From NCBI RefSeq assembly GCF_020164585.1, contig NZ_JAIQZF010000009.1:40564-104563 (forward strand): DNA of 64,000 nucleotides. Reading direction: 5' to 3'. The position numbers were made by a program, and so were the translations under genes. Of this stretch, positions 8,721 through 16,957 are shown piece by piece. The notes under the pieces were generated by a model. That model was given only the letters and a program-made list of their open reading frames with translations. It searched no databases and was not told the DNA's origin. How positions within the stretch are numbered: position 1 is the first letter of the stretch; each line of letters opens with the position of its first letter. Source of the DNA: Psychroflexus curvus. Lineage in GTDB: Bacteria; Bacteroidota; Bacteroidia; Flavobacteriales; Flavobacteriaceae.

Positions 8721-9362
8721 ATGAAATATATATTCATTATCTTTCTTAACATAAGCCTTTGGGCTTGCCAAACTCCTGAGGATAAGGAAGACAAAAAGCA
8801 AACCTCAGAAATTGAAGCTGAAGTTGATGCTGTATCCATATCGAAAGAAAATATCAATAAAGAGTTTTGGAACAGACTCTCCCGGTTAAAAGGGAAATCG
8901 TTTCAAGGCGAAGTGATAGAAGCTCCGGCAGGTGATGATTTTAGAGGGAAAAAACTAGTCATGCATGTATTGGATGTCAAAAAAGACACGATTTATATTC
9001 CGTTCAATGTAGGAGAAAACAGGTCCAGAACTTGGATATTGACTAAGACTAAAGCCGGTATTCAATTGAAACACGACCACCGTAAAGAAGACGGAAGCGA
9101 AGATGAATTAACTATGTATGGTGGTACGACACCCAATACAGGACTTGAAGGGATAGCGATGTTTCCCGCAGATCAGGAAACGGTGGATTTATTACCTGGA
9201 ACAGCCACCAACCTGTGGTGGATTACAGTTGATGATAAGCTATTCACTTATAATTTAAGAAGAATTGGTTCGCCTGTAAAATTTTCAATTGGGTTTGATC
9301 TAGAATCCCCTATTGACACTCCAAAACCTTCTTGGGGTTGGGAAGGCTATGTTGAGGAGTAG
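8721..9362 (+). CDS. Predicted lipoprotein of unknown function
   Basis: A 213-residue protein with a short signal ending in the lipobox LWAC (Cys16), followed by a charged linker rich in Glu, Asp and Lys. The mature part starts at about residue 45 and reads like a small beta-rich domain (FRGKKLVMHVLDVKKDTIYI, FNVGENRSRTWILTKTKAG, LKHDHRKEDGSEDELTMYGG). The family was not recognised. The preceding terminator at 8656-8688 makes it an independent transcription unit. It ends convergently to the gene at 9476. Confidence 0.7.
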   Translation: MKYIFIIFLNISLWACQTPEDKEDKKQTSEIEAEVDAVSISKENINKEFWNRLSRLKGKSFQGEVIEAPAGDDFRGKKLVMHVLDVKKDTIYIPFNVGENRSRTWILTKTKAGIQLKHDHRKEDGSEDELTMYGGTTPNTGLEGIAMFPADQETVDLLPGTATNLWWITVDDKLFTYNLRRIGSPVKFSIGFDLESPIDTPKPSWGWEGYVEE

Positions 9363-9433
9363 GAGTAATTTTTCCTGACTATCTTTTTCAGAGACAATAG
9401 GCATCGTCTCATCCAGAGTTCATGTATCAAAAA

Positions 9434-9462
9434 ACCCCTTTTTGGAATATCCGAAAAGGGGT
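9434..9462 (-). terminator. Rho-independent terminator of the basic secreted protein gene
   Basis: ACCCCTTTT (9434-9442) pairs with AAAAGGGGT (9454-9462). On the minus strand the hairpin is followed by a T6 run, so it ends the gene that stops at 9476. Confidence 0.8.
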
Positions 9463-9475
9463 AAATAAACAAAAT

Positions 9476-10663
9476 TTAAAATCTGGCTCTATTGGTTTCT
9501 CGACCTCGTGGACTTAGAATTCCTCTGGATCTTGAACTCCTCTCTGCTTTGTAGGCATTTCTGTTATTTGACGAACGCTTAGGTTGAACCAAATGTCTCT
9601 TGCTCTCCTTCTTATTCATCTTAGTATTTCTATGGATTGATCTTCCAGAAACCTCATTTGTTTTTCTGCTGTTGATTCTAGCCTGTTCAGTTCTTCTGGA
9701 GTTCTGAGAAATACCTCTACTATTTGTATTTCTATCCGTTCGACTGGAAATCTGATTTCTCCTGTTAGTATGATGTATTCTCCTAGCTGTTTTATTTACT
9801 CTTAAAGTAAGATCTCTGCGACTTCTAACCTTTTCTTCAGCAATGGATCTGGATTCACTTCTGGTAGAGCTGCTACTATTCGATATTCTGGAATTTCGCG
9901 TTTTCTGGTCTCCCTTATGGCGTCTTTGTACATTTGACTTTATACTTCTTTCCCTGTTATTTCTTGGGGTCTGCACATACCTTTGAGCCCTGCTTGTATT
10001 GCTTTTTGCTCTATAGTTAGACGGCTGTCTGTTATAAGCAAAATGACGGCTATTGTTGGCATAAGGTCTGTAGTAGGTATGTCTTACAGACCTGTAGGAT
10101 TGTCTGTAGGGGTGAGGACTCACTAAACAAAATTGCGCTGCAGGTACTGCATAATACCTGTGCCAGGGTCTCCACACATATCTCCTGTTCGAATGATTTA
10201 TAAATCCACTCTGTCTCCAATATGCATTGTTTCTATAAAAGAGTTGTAAACCTCCAATTCTACTTACCAAGCCGTAGGTATTGTAGTCGATTAGAATATT
10301 TCCTATTTGATGTATACGCCCGTAATAGTCGTAGAAGACAGGCGTATTTTGTATCTGTATAATAGCCCCATAATCGTCATACTGTATGTAAGGATTATAA
10401 TTATAACCAGAATTGAAACTAAAATTTACATTCGCGATGTTAAATCCAACAGATACATTTGGGCCGTAACCGGGGATAAAAAAATCAAACTGGCCATCTT
10501 GAAAGACAGAAAATTCTATTCCATTTTCCATAAAAATAAAGGGCTGGTTTTGACTGTAGTTCCAATTATTGGACCTTGAGTCATTTTCATAACCTGAATG
10601 ATTTGCCCAAACAGATGTACTGAAAAAAACAAAGCCTGCGAGTAAAAAAATAAATCGTTTCAT
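9476..10663 (-). CDS. Secreted protein with aromatic repeats and an Arg/Ser/Asn-rich tail
   Basis: Taken from the ATG at 10663, which begins a good signal peptide (MKRFIFLLAGFVFFSTSVWA), the protein has 395 residues; an ATG nine codons upstream has no signal-like sequence. Residues about 70-140 contain at least three related units of the form YDxYGxIxxIGN (YDDYGAIIQIQN, YDYYGRIHQIGN, YNTYGLVSRIGG), a repeat seen in Flavobacteria proteins of unknown function. From about residue 165 the chain is very basic and low in complexity, rich in Arg, Asn, Ser and Tyr. It could bind polyanions or cell-surface material; that is only inference. A terminator follows at 9434-9462. Confidence 0.65.
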   Translation of the reverse strand: MKRFIFLLAGFVFFSTSVWANHSGYENDSRSNNWNYSQNQPFIFMENGIEFSVFQDGQFDFFIPGYGPNVSVGFNIANVNFSFNSGYNYNPYIQYDDYGAIIQIQNTPVFYDYYGRIHQIGNILIDYNTYGLVSRIGGLQLFYRNNAYWRQSGFINHSNRRYVWRPWHRYYAVPAAQFCLVSPHPYRQSYRSVRHTYYRPYANNSRHFAYNRQPSNYRAKSNTSRAQRYVQTPRNNRERSIKSNVQRRHKGDQKTRNSRISNSSSSTRSESRSIAEEKVRSRRDLTLRVNKTARRIHHTNRRNQISSRTDRNTNSRGISQNSRRTEQARINSRKTNEVSGRSIHRNTKMNKKESKRHLVQPKRSSNNRNAYKAERSSRSRGILSPRGRETNRARF

Positions 10664-10908
10664 GGCACTGGGTTTTAATGTTACATACACCTAAAACCAA
10701 AGTTTATGCCACGAATTGTAAAGTATTGATAATCAGTGATATGTTTTAAGTTAGAATTAAAGGTTTAAAAATAGCAGGAAACATCTCAACTATACTAGGA
10801 AGTAAAAAGGGTTTGATACCTCCAATGCCGGTGGAGAAGTCTGCGCCCTTCAATTTTTAAGAATGTTGAGCAAAAAAACGCTTAGTTTTTCAAGTGGTTT
10901 AAAGTAAG

Positions 10909-11535
10909 TCGGGGTGGCAGCTCCGAGGCTTCGGAAGAACCTTCGTCTTCCATGTATATGTTGAAATTACTTTGAGTTAACGATTGAAGTAAGCTAAGTT
11001 TTAGATTCAGGATGACCTCCCTTTGGTCGGTGATCCTGAATATAGGGGTGTTGCTCAAGATTATCCAATCCAGGCTATCGCCTATTAGACCTTTTTCGTT
11101 TTAAAGTCGACTTTGAGTAAACTCAAGCCACCTTAAAACAAAAAAGCCCTACACGTTTGTGTAAGGCTTGGATTTGTCGGGGTGGCAGGATTACCTCCCT
11201 TTTGGTCGGTGATCCTGATTATAGGGGTGTTGCTCAAGATTATCCAATCCAGGCTATCGCCTGTATGTCTTTTTTGTCTTTATCACTTTCAAATCCTTTG
11301 GATTTGATGCTCTAAAACAAAAAATCCAACCACAACTTGTGTGATTGGATTTTCTTGGTCGGGGTGGCAGGATTACCTCCCTTTGGTCGGTGATCCTGAT
11401 TATAGGGTTGTTGCTCAGGAAAAGCCAGCACCTATCGGTGCTCATACCTTTTTAATTTATTTTATTTATGAAAGTTACCACTTTCAACATGTCATAAATA
11501 AAAAAGCCAGTAATCAAAAGATTACTGGCTTTTCT
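10909..11535 (-). repeat. Array of tRNA-Pro tail plus terminator copies
   Basis: The 16-base 3' end of tRNA-Pro (TCGGGGTGGCAGGATT as read on the plus strand) recurs at 11177-11192, 11359-11374 and, in the real gene, 11539-11554; a 12-base version is at 10909-10920. The full copies are 180-182 bases apart. Each is followed on the minus strand by its own hairpin terminator (near 11140-11170, 11318-11354 and 11499-11535). Between them lies a shared spacer with a dyad around CCTCCCTTTGGTCGG and a common block at 11041-11085 and 11218-11262. Only the unit at 11539 is a whole tRNA. Confidence 0.75.
11499..11534 (-). terminator. Rho-independent terminator of the tRNA-Ser/tRNA-Pro unit
   Basis: AAAAGCCAGTAATC pairs with GATTACTGGCTTTT around a 4-base loop, immediately behind tRNA-Pro, and is followed on the minus strand by a T run. 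Confidence 0.85.
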
Positions 11536-11538
11536 TGG

Positions 11539-11613
11539 TCGGGGTGGCAGGATTCGAACCTGCGACCTCCTGCTCCCAAAGCAGGCGCGATGACCGGGCT
11601 ACGCTACACCCCG
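11539..11613 (-). tRNA. tRNA-Pro (anticodon TGG)
   Basis: The minus strand folds into a complete cloverleaf. Acceptor arms CGGGGTG and CACCCCG pair over seven bases, the anticodon stem CCTGC/GCAGG holds the loop TTTGGGA with anticodon TGG, and the T-arm contains GGTTCGAATCC. The discriminator is A at 11539, and a CCA end is encoded at 11536-11538. It is the second gene of a unit with tRNA-Ser(GCT). Several partial copies of its 3' end lie downstream. Confidence 0.96.
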
Positions 11614-11774
11614 AGTGGTGTGTTTATTAATTTTAATCAAGCAAAATCAAGTTTTAAACTTGAAACCAGTTCAGTGTCATTGATGTCGCTTTTGATGCGA
11701 TACAACACTCTAAATGGCCTGTGCTGATTGAATTTTATAGGTTTAGATGGGTCTCGCTTCATCTAATATATCAG

Positions 11775-11858
11775 CGGAGAGACAGGGACTCGAACCCTGG
11801 CGACGTTTGACCGTCGACAGATTAGCAATCTGCTGCATTACCACTCTGCCACCTCTCC
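11775..11858 (-). tRNA. tRNA-Ser (anticodon GCT)
   Basis: On the minus strand the acceptor GGAGAGG pairs with the CTCTCC side before discriminator G. The anticodon loop TTGCTAA within CAGAT/ATCTG gives GCT. A long variable arm (GTCGACGGTCAAACGTCGCC) marks it as a class II serine tRNA. CCA is not encoded. Confidence 0.95.
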
Positions 11859-11892
11859 AATGTTGTTAAGAACTTGCGCTTTTAAGCGGTTG

Positions 11893-11923
11893 CAAATATA
11901 AGTCCATTTTTGATTTTGACAAA
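11893..11923 (-). promoter_or_regulatory. Promoter of the tRNA-Ser/tRNA-Pro unit
   Basis: On the minus strand TTTG (11923-11920), a 19-base spacer and TATATTTG (11900-11893) form a full match to the Bacteroidota housekeeping promoter (-33 TTTG, -7 TAnnTTTG). It ends 34 bases before the tRNA-Ser 5' end. Confidence 0.8.
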
Positions 11924-11960
11924 GTTAAAGCAAATTATTTTCAAGTTTCTTTAAAGTAAC

Positions 11961-12257
11961 TTAGGAATTATCTTCCAGAAGTATGATAAGGTCATTAGCT
12001 TCCAGCTTTCCGCTTTGTCTCCACACCATTTCACCAGCTTTGTAAAGCATGTAAGTCGGAAGTTTTTTGACCTTCAAAGCCTCAACTAACTGGGCATTCT
12101 TTTCTGCATCAATTTTTATAAGCTTGGCTCTGTCTCCCACAGCTGCACTTACATCTTTAAGCTGATCGTGAATATTTTCACAATCCTCGCTCCACTCTGC
12201 AAAGAAATTGAGCAAAATCGGTTTTTGCTCATCAATGAGTTCACCAAATTTGGTCAT
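11961..12257 (-). CDS. Thioredoxin-fold protein with a single active-site Cys
   Basis: A 98-residue protein with the whole thioredoxin outline: strand ILLNFFAEW, an active-site position at residues 22-26, VDGDRAKLIKIDAE-like middle, and the cis-proline loop KKLPTYMLYK. However, the usual WCGPC reads WSEDC, so the first, nucleophilic Cys is Ser and only Cys26 remains. Such a protein cannot run the normal dithiol exchange; it might act as a monothiol reductase, be glutathionylated, or serve as a binding protein. It lies upstream of nothing obvious and 53 bases after the RND pump gene's stop on the same strand is not an operon spacing that proves linkage. Confidence 0.8.
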   Translation of the reverse strand: MTKFGELIDEQKPILLNFFAEWSEDCENIHDQLKDVSAAVGDRAKLIKIDAEKNAQLVEALKVKKLPTYMLYKAGEMVWRQSGKLEANDLIILLEDNS

Positions 12258-12310
12258 CTGTTATTGAATTTATCTAAAATTAATCCAAAATATGTCATTT
12301 ACCAAATATT

Positions 12311-15300
12311 TTATGAAGTAGCACTTGCCGGTTCGGCTTGTTTTCTAAACTTTAATTTAGCACGAGTCACCAAATAGAACATAACTGGAACAATAATTAA
12401 GGTTAAGAAGGTCGCGAAAATTAACCCAAAGATAACAGTCCATGCCAGTGGCCCCCAGAAGATGACATTGTCTCCCCCTATATAAATGTCGGGCGCATAG
12501 TTTATGAAAAGTTCGAAAAAATCAACATTTAATCCAACGGCCAACGGAATCAAACCCAAAACGGTTGTTATTGCTGTAAGTAGAACCGGGCGCAAACGAG
12601 ATTTTCCCCCAGCAACAATTTCTTCAAAATACTGATGTTTAGTCAGCATCTTGTCATCTTCTATGTCCAGTTTTTCTTTTCTGCGATCGATTAAAATCTG
12701 GGTATAATCTACAAGCACAATAGCGTTATTAACCACAATTCCTGCCAAAGATATAATCCCCATCATCGTCATGATGATTACAAAATCCATTTGAAAAATA
12801 CTCAAACCAAAAAAGACGCCCCCCAAACTTAAGACCACGGCCATTAAAATGATGATAGGCTTTGAAATAGAATTGAACTGAGCTACAAGTATTAACAGGA
12901 TTCCCCCAACAGCAAGTAAAAGGGCTTTGATTAAGAAGTTTAAATTTTCTTCCTGTTTTTCCTGTTCCCCCGTAAATTTATAACCGATACTTTCTTCCAA
13001 ATCAAAATATTTCAGCTCCTGTTGCAGCTGACCTACGATTTCATTGCCGTTGTAACCGCCAAGTACGTTGGAATATATGGTGATCACACGCTTCAGGTCT
13101 TTTCTTTTGATAGCAGAAAATGTTGATGCTGGTTTGGTTTCTACTAATGCTGAAATAGGCACTTGGATAATCTGGCCTTTGGTGTTTCTAAAGGTGACGG
13201 GCTGATTGAAAATGGCATTTTCATCATACCTCAATTCTTCATTAAATCTAACATTGATTTGATAGTCTTCCTCATTGGCTTTATAGGTTGAAGCCTCTTC
13301 TCCAAACACAGACCTTCTGATGACCTGTCCTACCTGAGCAGAAGAAACACCTAGTTTTCCAGCTTTTGCTTTATCTACCAGCACGTCCAATTCTGGCTTG
13401 GATTTGTTGACGTCTATTTTCAATTCTTCAATGCCTTCTATTCCTGTTTCGTTGATGAATTCACTCATGCGCTTAGCTTCTGCCAGCATAAGATTGTAGT
13501 CTTCACCTTTTAGTTCTATATTGATAGGGTATCCTGAAGGTGGCCCAGCCTGGTCTTTTTCTACAATAATGGAAACTCCGGGAAACCCTTTGACGGCATT
13601 ACGAACCTCCTTCAACACCTTGCTGCTTTTTACATTCCTCCTCAGTTTAAATTCTCGCATAGATAAAGTGACCTTACCTCGATTGGGCATATCATTGACC
13701 TGACCAGCGCTGTTCATTGGGTTTCCAGCGCCTTTACCTACCTGAGAAATGGCAGATTCTACCATGAAGTTGTACCCATCTTCATCCTCGTATTTTTTTA
13801 TGACTTCAAAAATGCGCTGTTCCACCTTTTTGGTCAGGGCATTGGTTTTGTGAATATTAGTGCCCTCCGGATATTCTATATAGGCCATGATTTGATTGGG
13901 CTGATTTTCGGGAAAGAACAAGACTTTAGGTTGAACTATAGACACCACAACAAATGATAAGGCCAAAATTCCTAGAGTTCCGAAGAAGAACAGATACGCA
14001 TTCCTCTTATGAAGGGCGTATTTTAAGGACTTCTCGTAGAAATTTTCTAACCTCTTAAGCGATCTGAATTGAAAAAAGTAAATGGCTTTCAGGAGAAACA
14101 GCTTATAAACCCAAAGCAAAATCGACGCTAAAATAGCCAGGTTCCCCACACCTCTTAAAACTCCAATATCGAGAATAAATCCAGCGACCAGTGATGAAAT
14201 ACCTACAATAAGTAAAATCAGGCTCCAGCGAATCACCTGTTTGTCCTTTAGTTTCTTTTCTTCAACTTTCATAAATTTAGAAGTCAACATGGCGTTGATA
14301 ATCAAAGCAACAAAAAGAGAAGAACCTAAAACCACAGATAAGGTAATGGGGAAATAAATCATAAACTTACCAATGGTTCCTGGCCACAATCCCAGAGGGA
14401 AAAAAGCCGCTAAAGTGGTTGCTGTAGAAGCGATAATGGGCCAGGCGATTTCTCCAATACCCTGCTTTGCAGCTGCCGTTCTGCTCATGCCCTGATCCAT
14501 CAGGGAATATACGTTTTCTACCACCACAATACCATTATCTACCAGCATGCCGAGTCCCATCACCAATCCAAAAAGTACCATGGTGTTTAGTGTAAACCCT
14601 AGACTGGAAAGAATAATGAGTGACAATAACATAGACATAGGAATGGCAACCCCTACAAACAGGGCGTTTCTAAGTCCCAGAAAGAACATCAATACGATAA
14701 TAACAAGAAGAACACCGAAGATAATATTGTTGACTAAGTCATTGACCTGGTTCTCCGTTTTGATGGATTGATCGTTGGAAAGACCTATATTCAAAGTATC
14801 TGGATAGTAGGATTTTCTTTCCTTTTCCACAATAGTTTTGATTTCTTCAACCGCTTCAATCATGTTTTTCCCCGCTCTTTTTTTGATGTCGAGCATGACT
14901 ACGGGGTCCCCATAATCCCTGGCGAAGGTGGTAGGGTCTTTGGTGTGGAAATTTATATCTGCTACATCTTTTAGATAGATTTCGCCCCCGTCGTTTTTGA
15001 TGACGATGTTGTTGAGTTCATCTGGAGACTCAATTTCCCCTAAAACCCTTATCGTTTTTTCAATGCCCTTAGACACGATACTTCCGCCAGAGATATTTTT
15101 ATTTTCATTTCTGATGGCTGTTATAATATCATTGAAACTTACCTGCATGGCAGACATCTTGTAAATGTCTACGGCTACCTCGACTTCCTTATCATCTATT
15201 CCTCGTATTTTAGCTTCTTTAATTTGAGGCAGAAGTTCAATTTCTTCCTGAAGATGCTCTGCGTAATCTTTTAAATCTTGTTTGTTGAAATTCCCTGTAA

Positions 15301-15775
15301 AACTAATATTCAGGATAGGAAGTTCTTCTGAAAGATTAAGGTCAAAGACATTGGGTTCAACTTTGGCACCATTGTCTAACGTAGGCCAGGTTGTTTCAGA
15401 TTTTACAAGATCTACCTTGTCTTTAATAAGTTGCTTCGCATTTTGAACTTCTATATCTTCTTCAAACTCCACAATGACCATAGAGTAGTCCTGCATGGTA
15501 GAGGAGGTGATTTCCCTTACCCCTTTCACGTTCTTAAACTCTTCCTCCAAAGGTTCTGTGATGAATTTTTCAATGTCTTCAACTGAAGTCCCGGGCTGAA
15601 CCGAACTAACGTATATTTTGGTTTCTACGACTTCCGGGAAGTCTTCTCTTGGCATAGTGTAATAAGCCATGATGCCTCCGAATAAAATAATGGCAATAAT
15701 GACATAAACCGTCATTTTATTATCTATTGCCCAGGAGGATATACCAAATTCTTTATAGGTGTTTTTCTTTGCCAT
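12311..15775 (-). CDS. RND efflux pump, inner-membrane permease
   Basis: A 1154-residue AcrB/MexB-superfamily proton antiporter, the motor of a tripartite efflux pump. The N-terminal helix (MTVYVIIAIILFGGIMAYY), two large periplasmic loops and two sets of membrane helices are visible. TM4 carries GLVMGLGMLVDNGIVVVENVY, with the Asp of the proton relay, and the second half repeats the pattern (GIISLAGIVVNNAIVLVDY). It is longer than AcrB owing to an extra segment between halves at about residues 510-570 containing two more hydrophobic stretches. Its ATG overlaps the stop of the adaptor gene (TAATG), so the two are translated together. Confidence 0.93.
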   Translation of the reverse strand: MAKKNTYKEFGISSWAIDNKMTVYVIIAIILFGGIMAYYTMPREDFPEVVETKIYVSSVQPGTSVEDIEKFITEPLEEEFKNVKGVREITSSTMQDYSMVIVEFEEDIEVQNAKQLIKDKVDLVKSETTWPTLDNGAKVEPNVFDLNLSEELPILNISFTGNFNKQDLKDYAEHLQEEIELLPQIKEAKIRGIDDKEVEVAVDIYKMSAMQVSFNDIITAIRNENKNISGGSIVSKGIEKTIRVLGEIESPDELNNIVIKNDGGEIYLKDVADINFHTKDPTTFARDYGDPVVMLDIKKRAGKNMIEAVEEIKTIVEKERKSYYPDTLNIGLSNDQSIKTENQVNDLVNNIIFGVLLVIIVLMFFLGLRNALFVGVAIPMSMLLSLIILSSLGFTLNTMVLFGLVMGLGMLVDNGIVVVENVYSLMDQGMSRTAAAKQGIGEIAWPIIASTATTLAAFFPLGLWPGTIGKFMIYFPITLSVVLGSSLFVALIINAMLTSKFMKVEEKKLKDKQVIRWSLILLIVGISSLVAGFILDIGVLRGVGNLAILASILLWVYKLFLLKAIYFFQFRSLKRLENFYEKSLKYALHKRNAYLFFFGTLGILALSFVVVSIVQPKVLFFPENQPNQIMAYIEYPEGTNIHKTNALTKKVEQRIFEVIKKYEDEDGYNFMVESAISQVGKGAGNPMNSAGQVNDMPNRGKVTLSMREFKLRRNVKSSKVLKEVRNAVKGFPGVSIIVEKDQAGPPSGYPINIELKGEDYNLMLAEAKRMSEFINETGIEGIEELKIDVNKSKPELDVLVDKAKAGKLGVSSAQVGQVIRRSVFGEEASTYKANEEDYQINVRFNEELRYDENAIFNQPVTFRNTKGQIIQVPISALVETKPASTFSAIKRKDLKRVITIYSNVLGGYNGNEIVGQLQQELKYFDLEESIGYKFTGEQEKQEENLNFLIKALLLAVGGILLILVAQFNSISKPIIILMAVVLSLGGVFFGLSIFQMDFVIIMTMMGIISLAGIVVNNAIVLVDYTQILIDRRKEKLDIEDDKMLTKHQYFEEIVAGGKSRLRPVLLTAITTVLGLIPLAVGLNVDFFELFINYAPDIYIGGDNVIFWGPLAWTVIFGLIFATFLTLIIVPVMFYLVTRAKLKFRKQAEPASATS

Positions 15776-16953
15776 TAATTGTTCTTTTGAAAGTTTAAAA
15801 CTTTTACTTTTTCTCCTTTCTTTATAGTTCTTGCGCCTTCAGTGACTACAATGTCAGAGGTATTTAATCCCTCCAAAACTTCGATTTCACCCTGATAACG
15901 TTTACCGAGTTTCAACTCTCTAAAGTCGGCAACTCCCAGACTGTCATTTTCCATTGTGAGCGCGTAGGTAAAGGATTGCCCTTGAGCGTTTTCTCTGAGA
16001 ATATCTTCAGGAATGACAATGGCATCGCTTGTTTTGTAGTTGTTTATTTCTAAAGTGGCAATGAGATTGGGCTTTACAAATTCTATGCTGTCCGGAATAG
16101 CAACTTTCACTCTGAAGTTTCTGTTGTTTTGTGAAATATTACTAGACACTTGAGTCACTTCACTTATAAATCTTTTCTCGATTGCTCCAAAAGAAACAAT
16201 AGCTTCACTTCCCACTTTTATACTCCCTACGTAATTTTCTGGCACATTTGCGCTTACATACATTTGGTCTAAATTCAAAATTCTGAAAATAGGAGTTTGT
16301 CCTGGAGAAACGACCTGACCACGGTCGGTGATGATTTCATCAATCTTTCCGTTGAAAGGGGCATAAATAACTGATTTCTTAAGCTGATTTTCCACTTGTT
16401 CTACAGAATTGTTGAGTTGCTCATAAGCGGTTTCAGCTTCTAAAAACTGAATTTCAGAACCTATATTCTGATCCCAAAGGCGTTTCTGTCTTTCAAAGCG
16501 GGTTTTGGCTAAGTCTCGACGGGCTTTCAATTCTGCTAATTGATTGGACACTCCACCATCGTCAATCTTGGCCAGCACATCTCCTTTTTTGACTTCCTGG
16601 CCTTCGTCGATGTAGATGTCTTTGAGATTTCCGGAGAATTCCGGATAAATTAAAATATTTTCATCAGTCGTCGCTTCGCCAAGTATTTTGATGTAATGTT
16701 TAAATGCTTTGGGCTCTAATTCCATGGCTTCTACCAGAGCATAGGTATAGTCTTCCTCAAATTCAGATAGCTTTTCATCTAATTTTTTAAGCTTATTTTT
16801 AAGATCAAGCATGCTTGTATTCAGTGTTTTTCGCTTCTGCTCGATTTCAGCCTGGGTTCCATTTTCAAGGACTTCGTCAATTGATTTTTCTTCAGGTCCA
16901 CAAGACATCAGAACTAATAGGGATAACAAGCTGAGATAGGATAGATATTTCAT
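15775..16953 (-). CDS. RND efflux pump, periplasmic adaptor lipoprotein
   Basis: A 392-residue membrane-fusion protein. The ATG at 16953 is chosen because it opens a lipoprotein signal ending in LMSC; the in-frame codon at 16968 is a TTG inside the previous gene. The order is coiled coil (about 20-55), lipoyl-like half (EFSGNLKDIYIDEGQEVKKGDVLAKID), a long hairpin, second lipoyl half (KSVIYAPFNGKIDEIITDRG) and beta-barrel domains, as in AcrA/MexA. It links the RND permease to the TolC channel. It starts 4 bases after the tolC-like gene's stop codon and overlaps the permease start. Confidence 0.93.
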   Translation of the reverse strand: MKYLSYLSLLSLLVLMSCGPEEKSIDEVLENGTQAEIEQKRKTLNTSMLDLKNKLKKLDEKLSEFEEDYTYALVEAMELEPKAFKHYIKILGEATTDENILIYPEFSGNLKDIYIDEGQEVKKGDVLAKIDDGGVSNQLAELKARRDLAKTRFERQKRLWDQNIGSEIQFLEAETAYEQLNNSVEQVENQLKKSVIYAPFNGKIDEIITDRGQVVSPGQTPIFRILNLDQMYVSANVPENYVGSIKVGSEAIVSFGAIEKRFISEVTQVSSNISQNNRNFRVKVAIPDSIEFVKPNLIATLEINNYKTSDAIVIPEDILRENAQGQSFTYALTMENDSLGVADFRELKLGKRYQGEIEVLEGLNTSDIVVTEGARTIKKGEKVKVLNFQKNN

Positions 16954-16957
16954 GGGA

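Noticed and set aside
10909..11400. Additional tRNA-Pro genes
   Set aside because: Only the 3' end of the tRNA is present in these copies; the D-arm and anticodon arm are missing, so no cloverleaf can form.
11341..11727. 128-codon plus-strand frame across tRNA-Pro
   Set aside because: It runs antisense through the tRNA and the repeat array; its content is translated repeat sequence.
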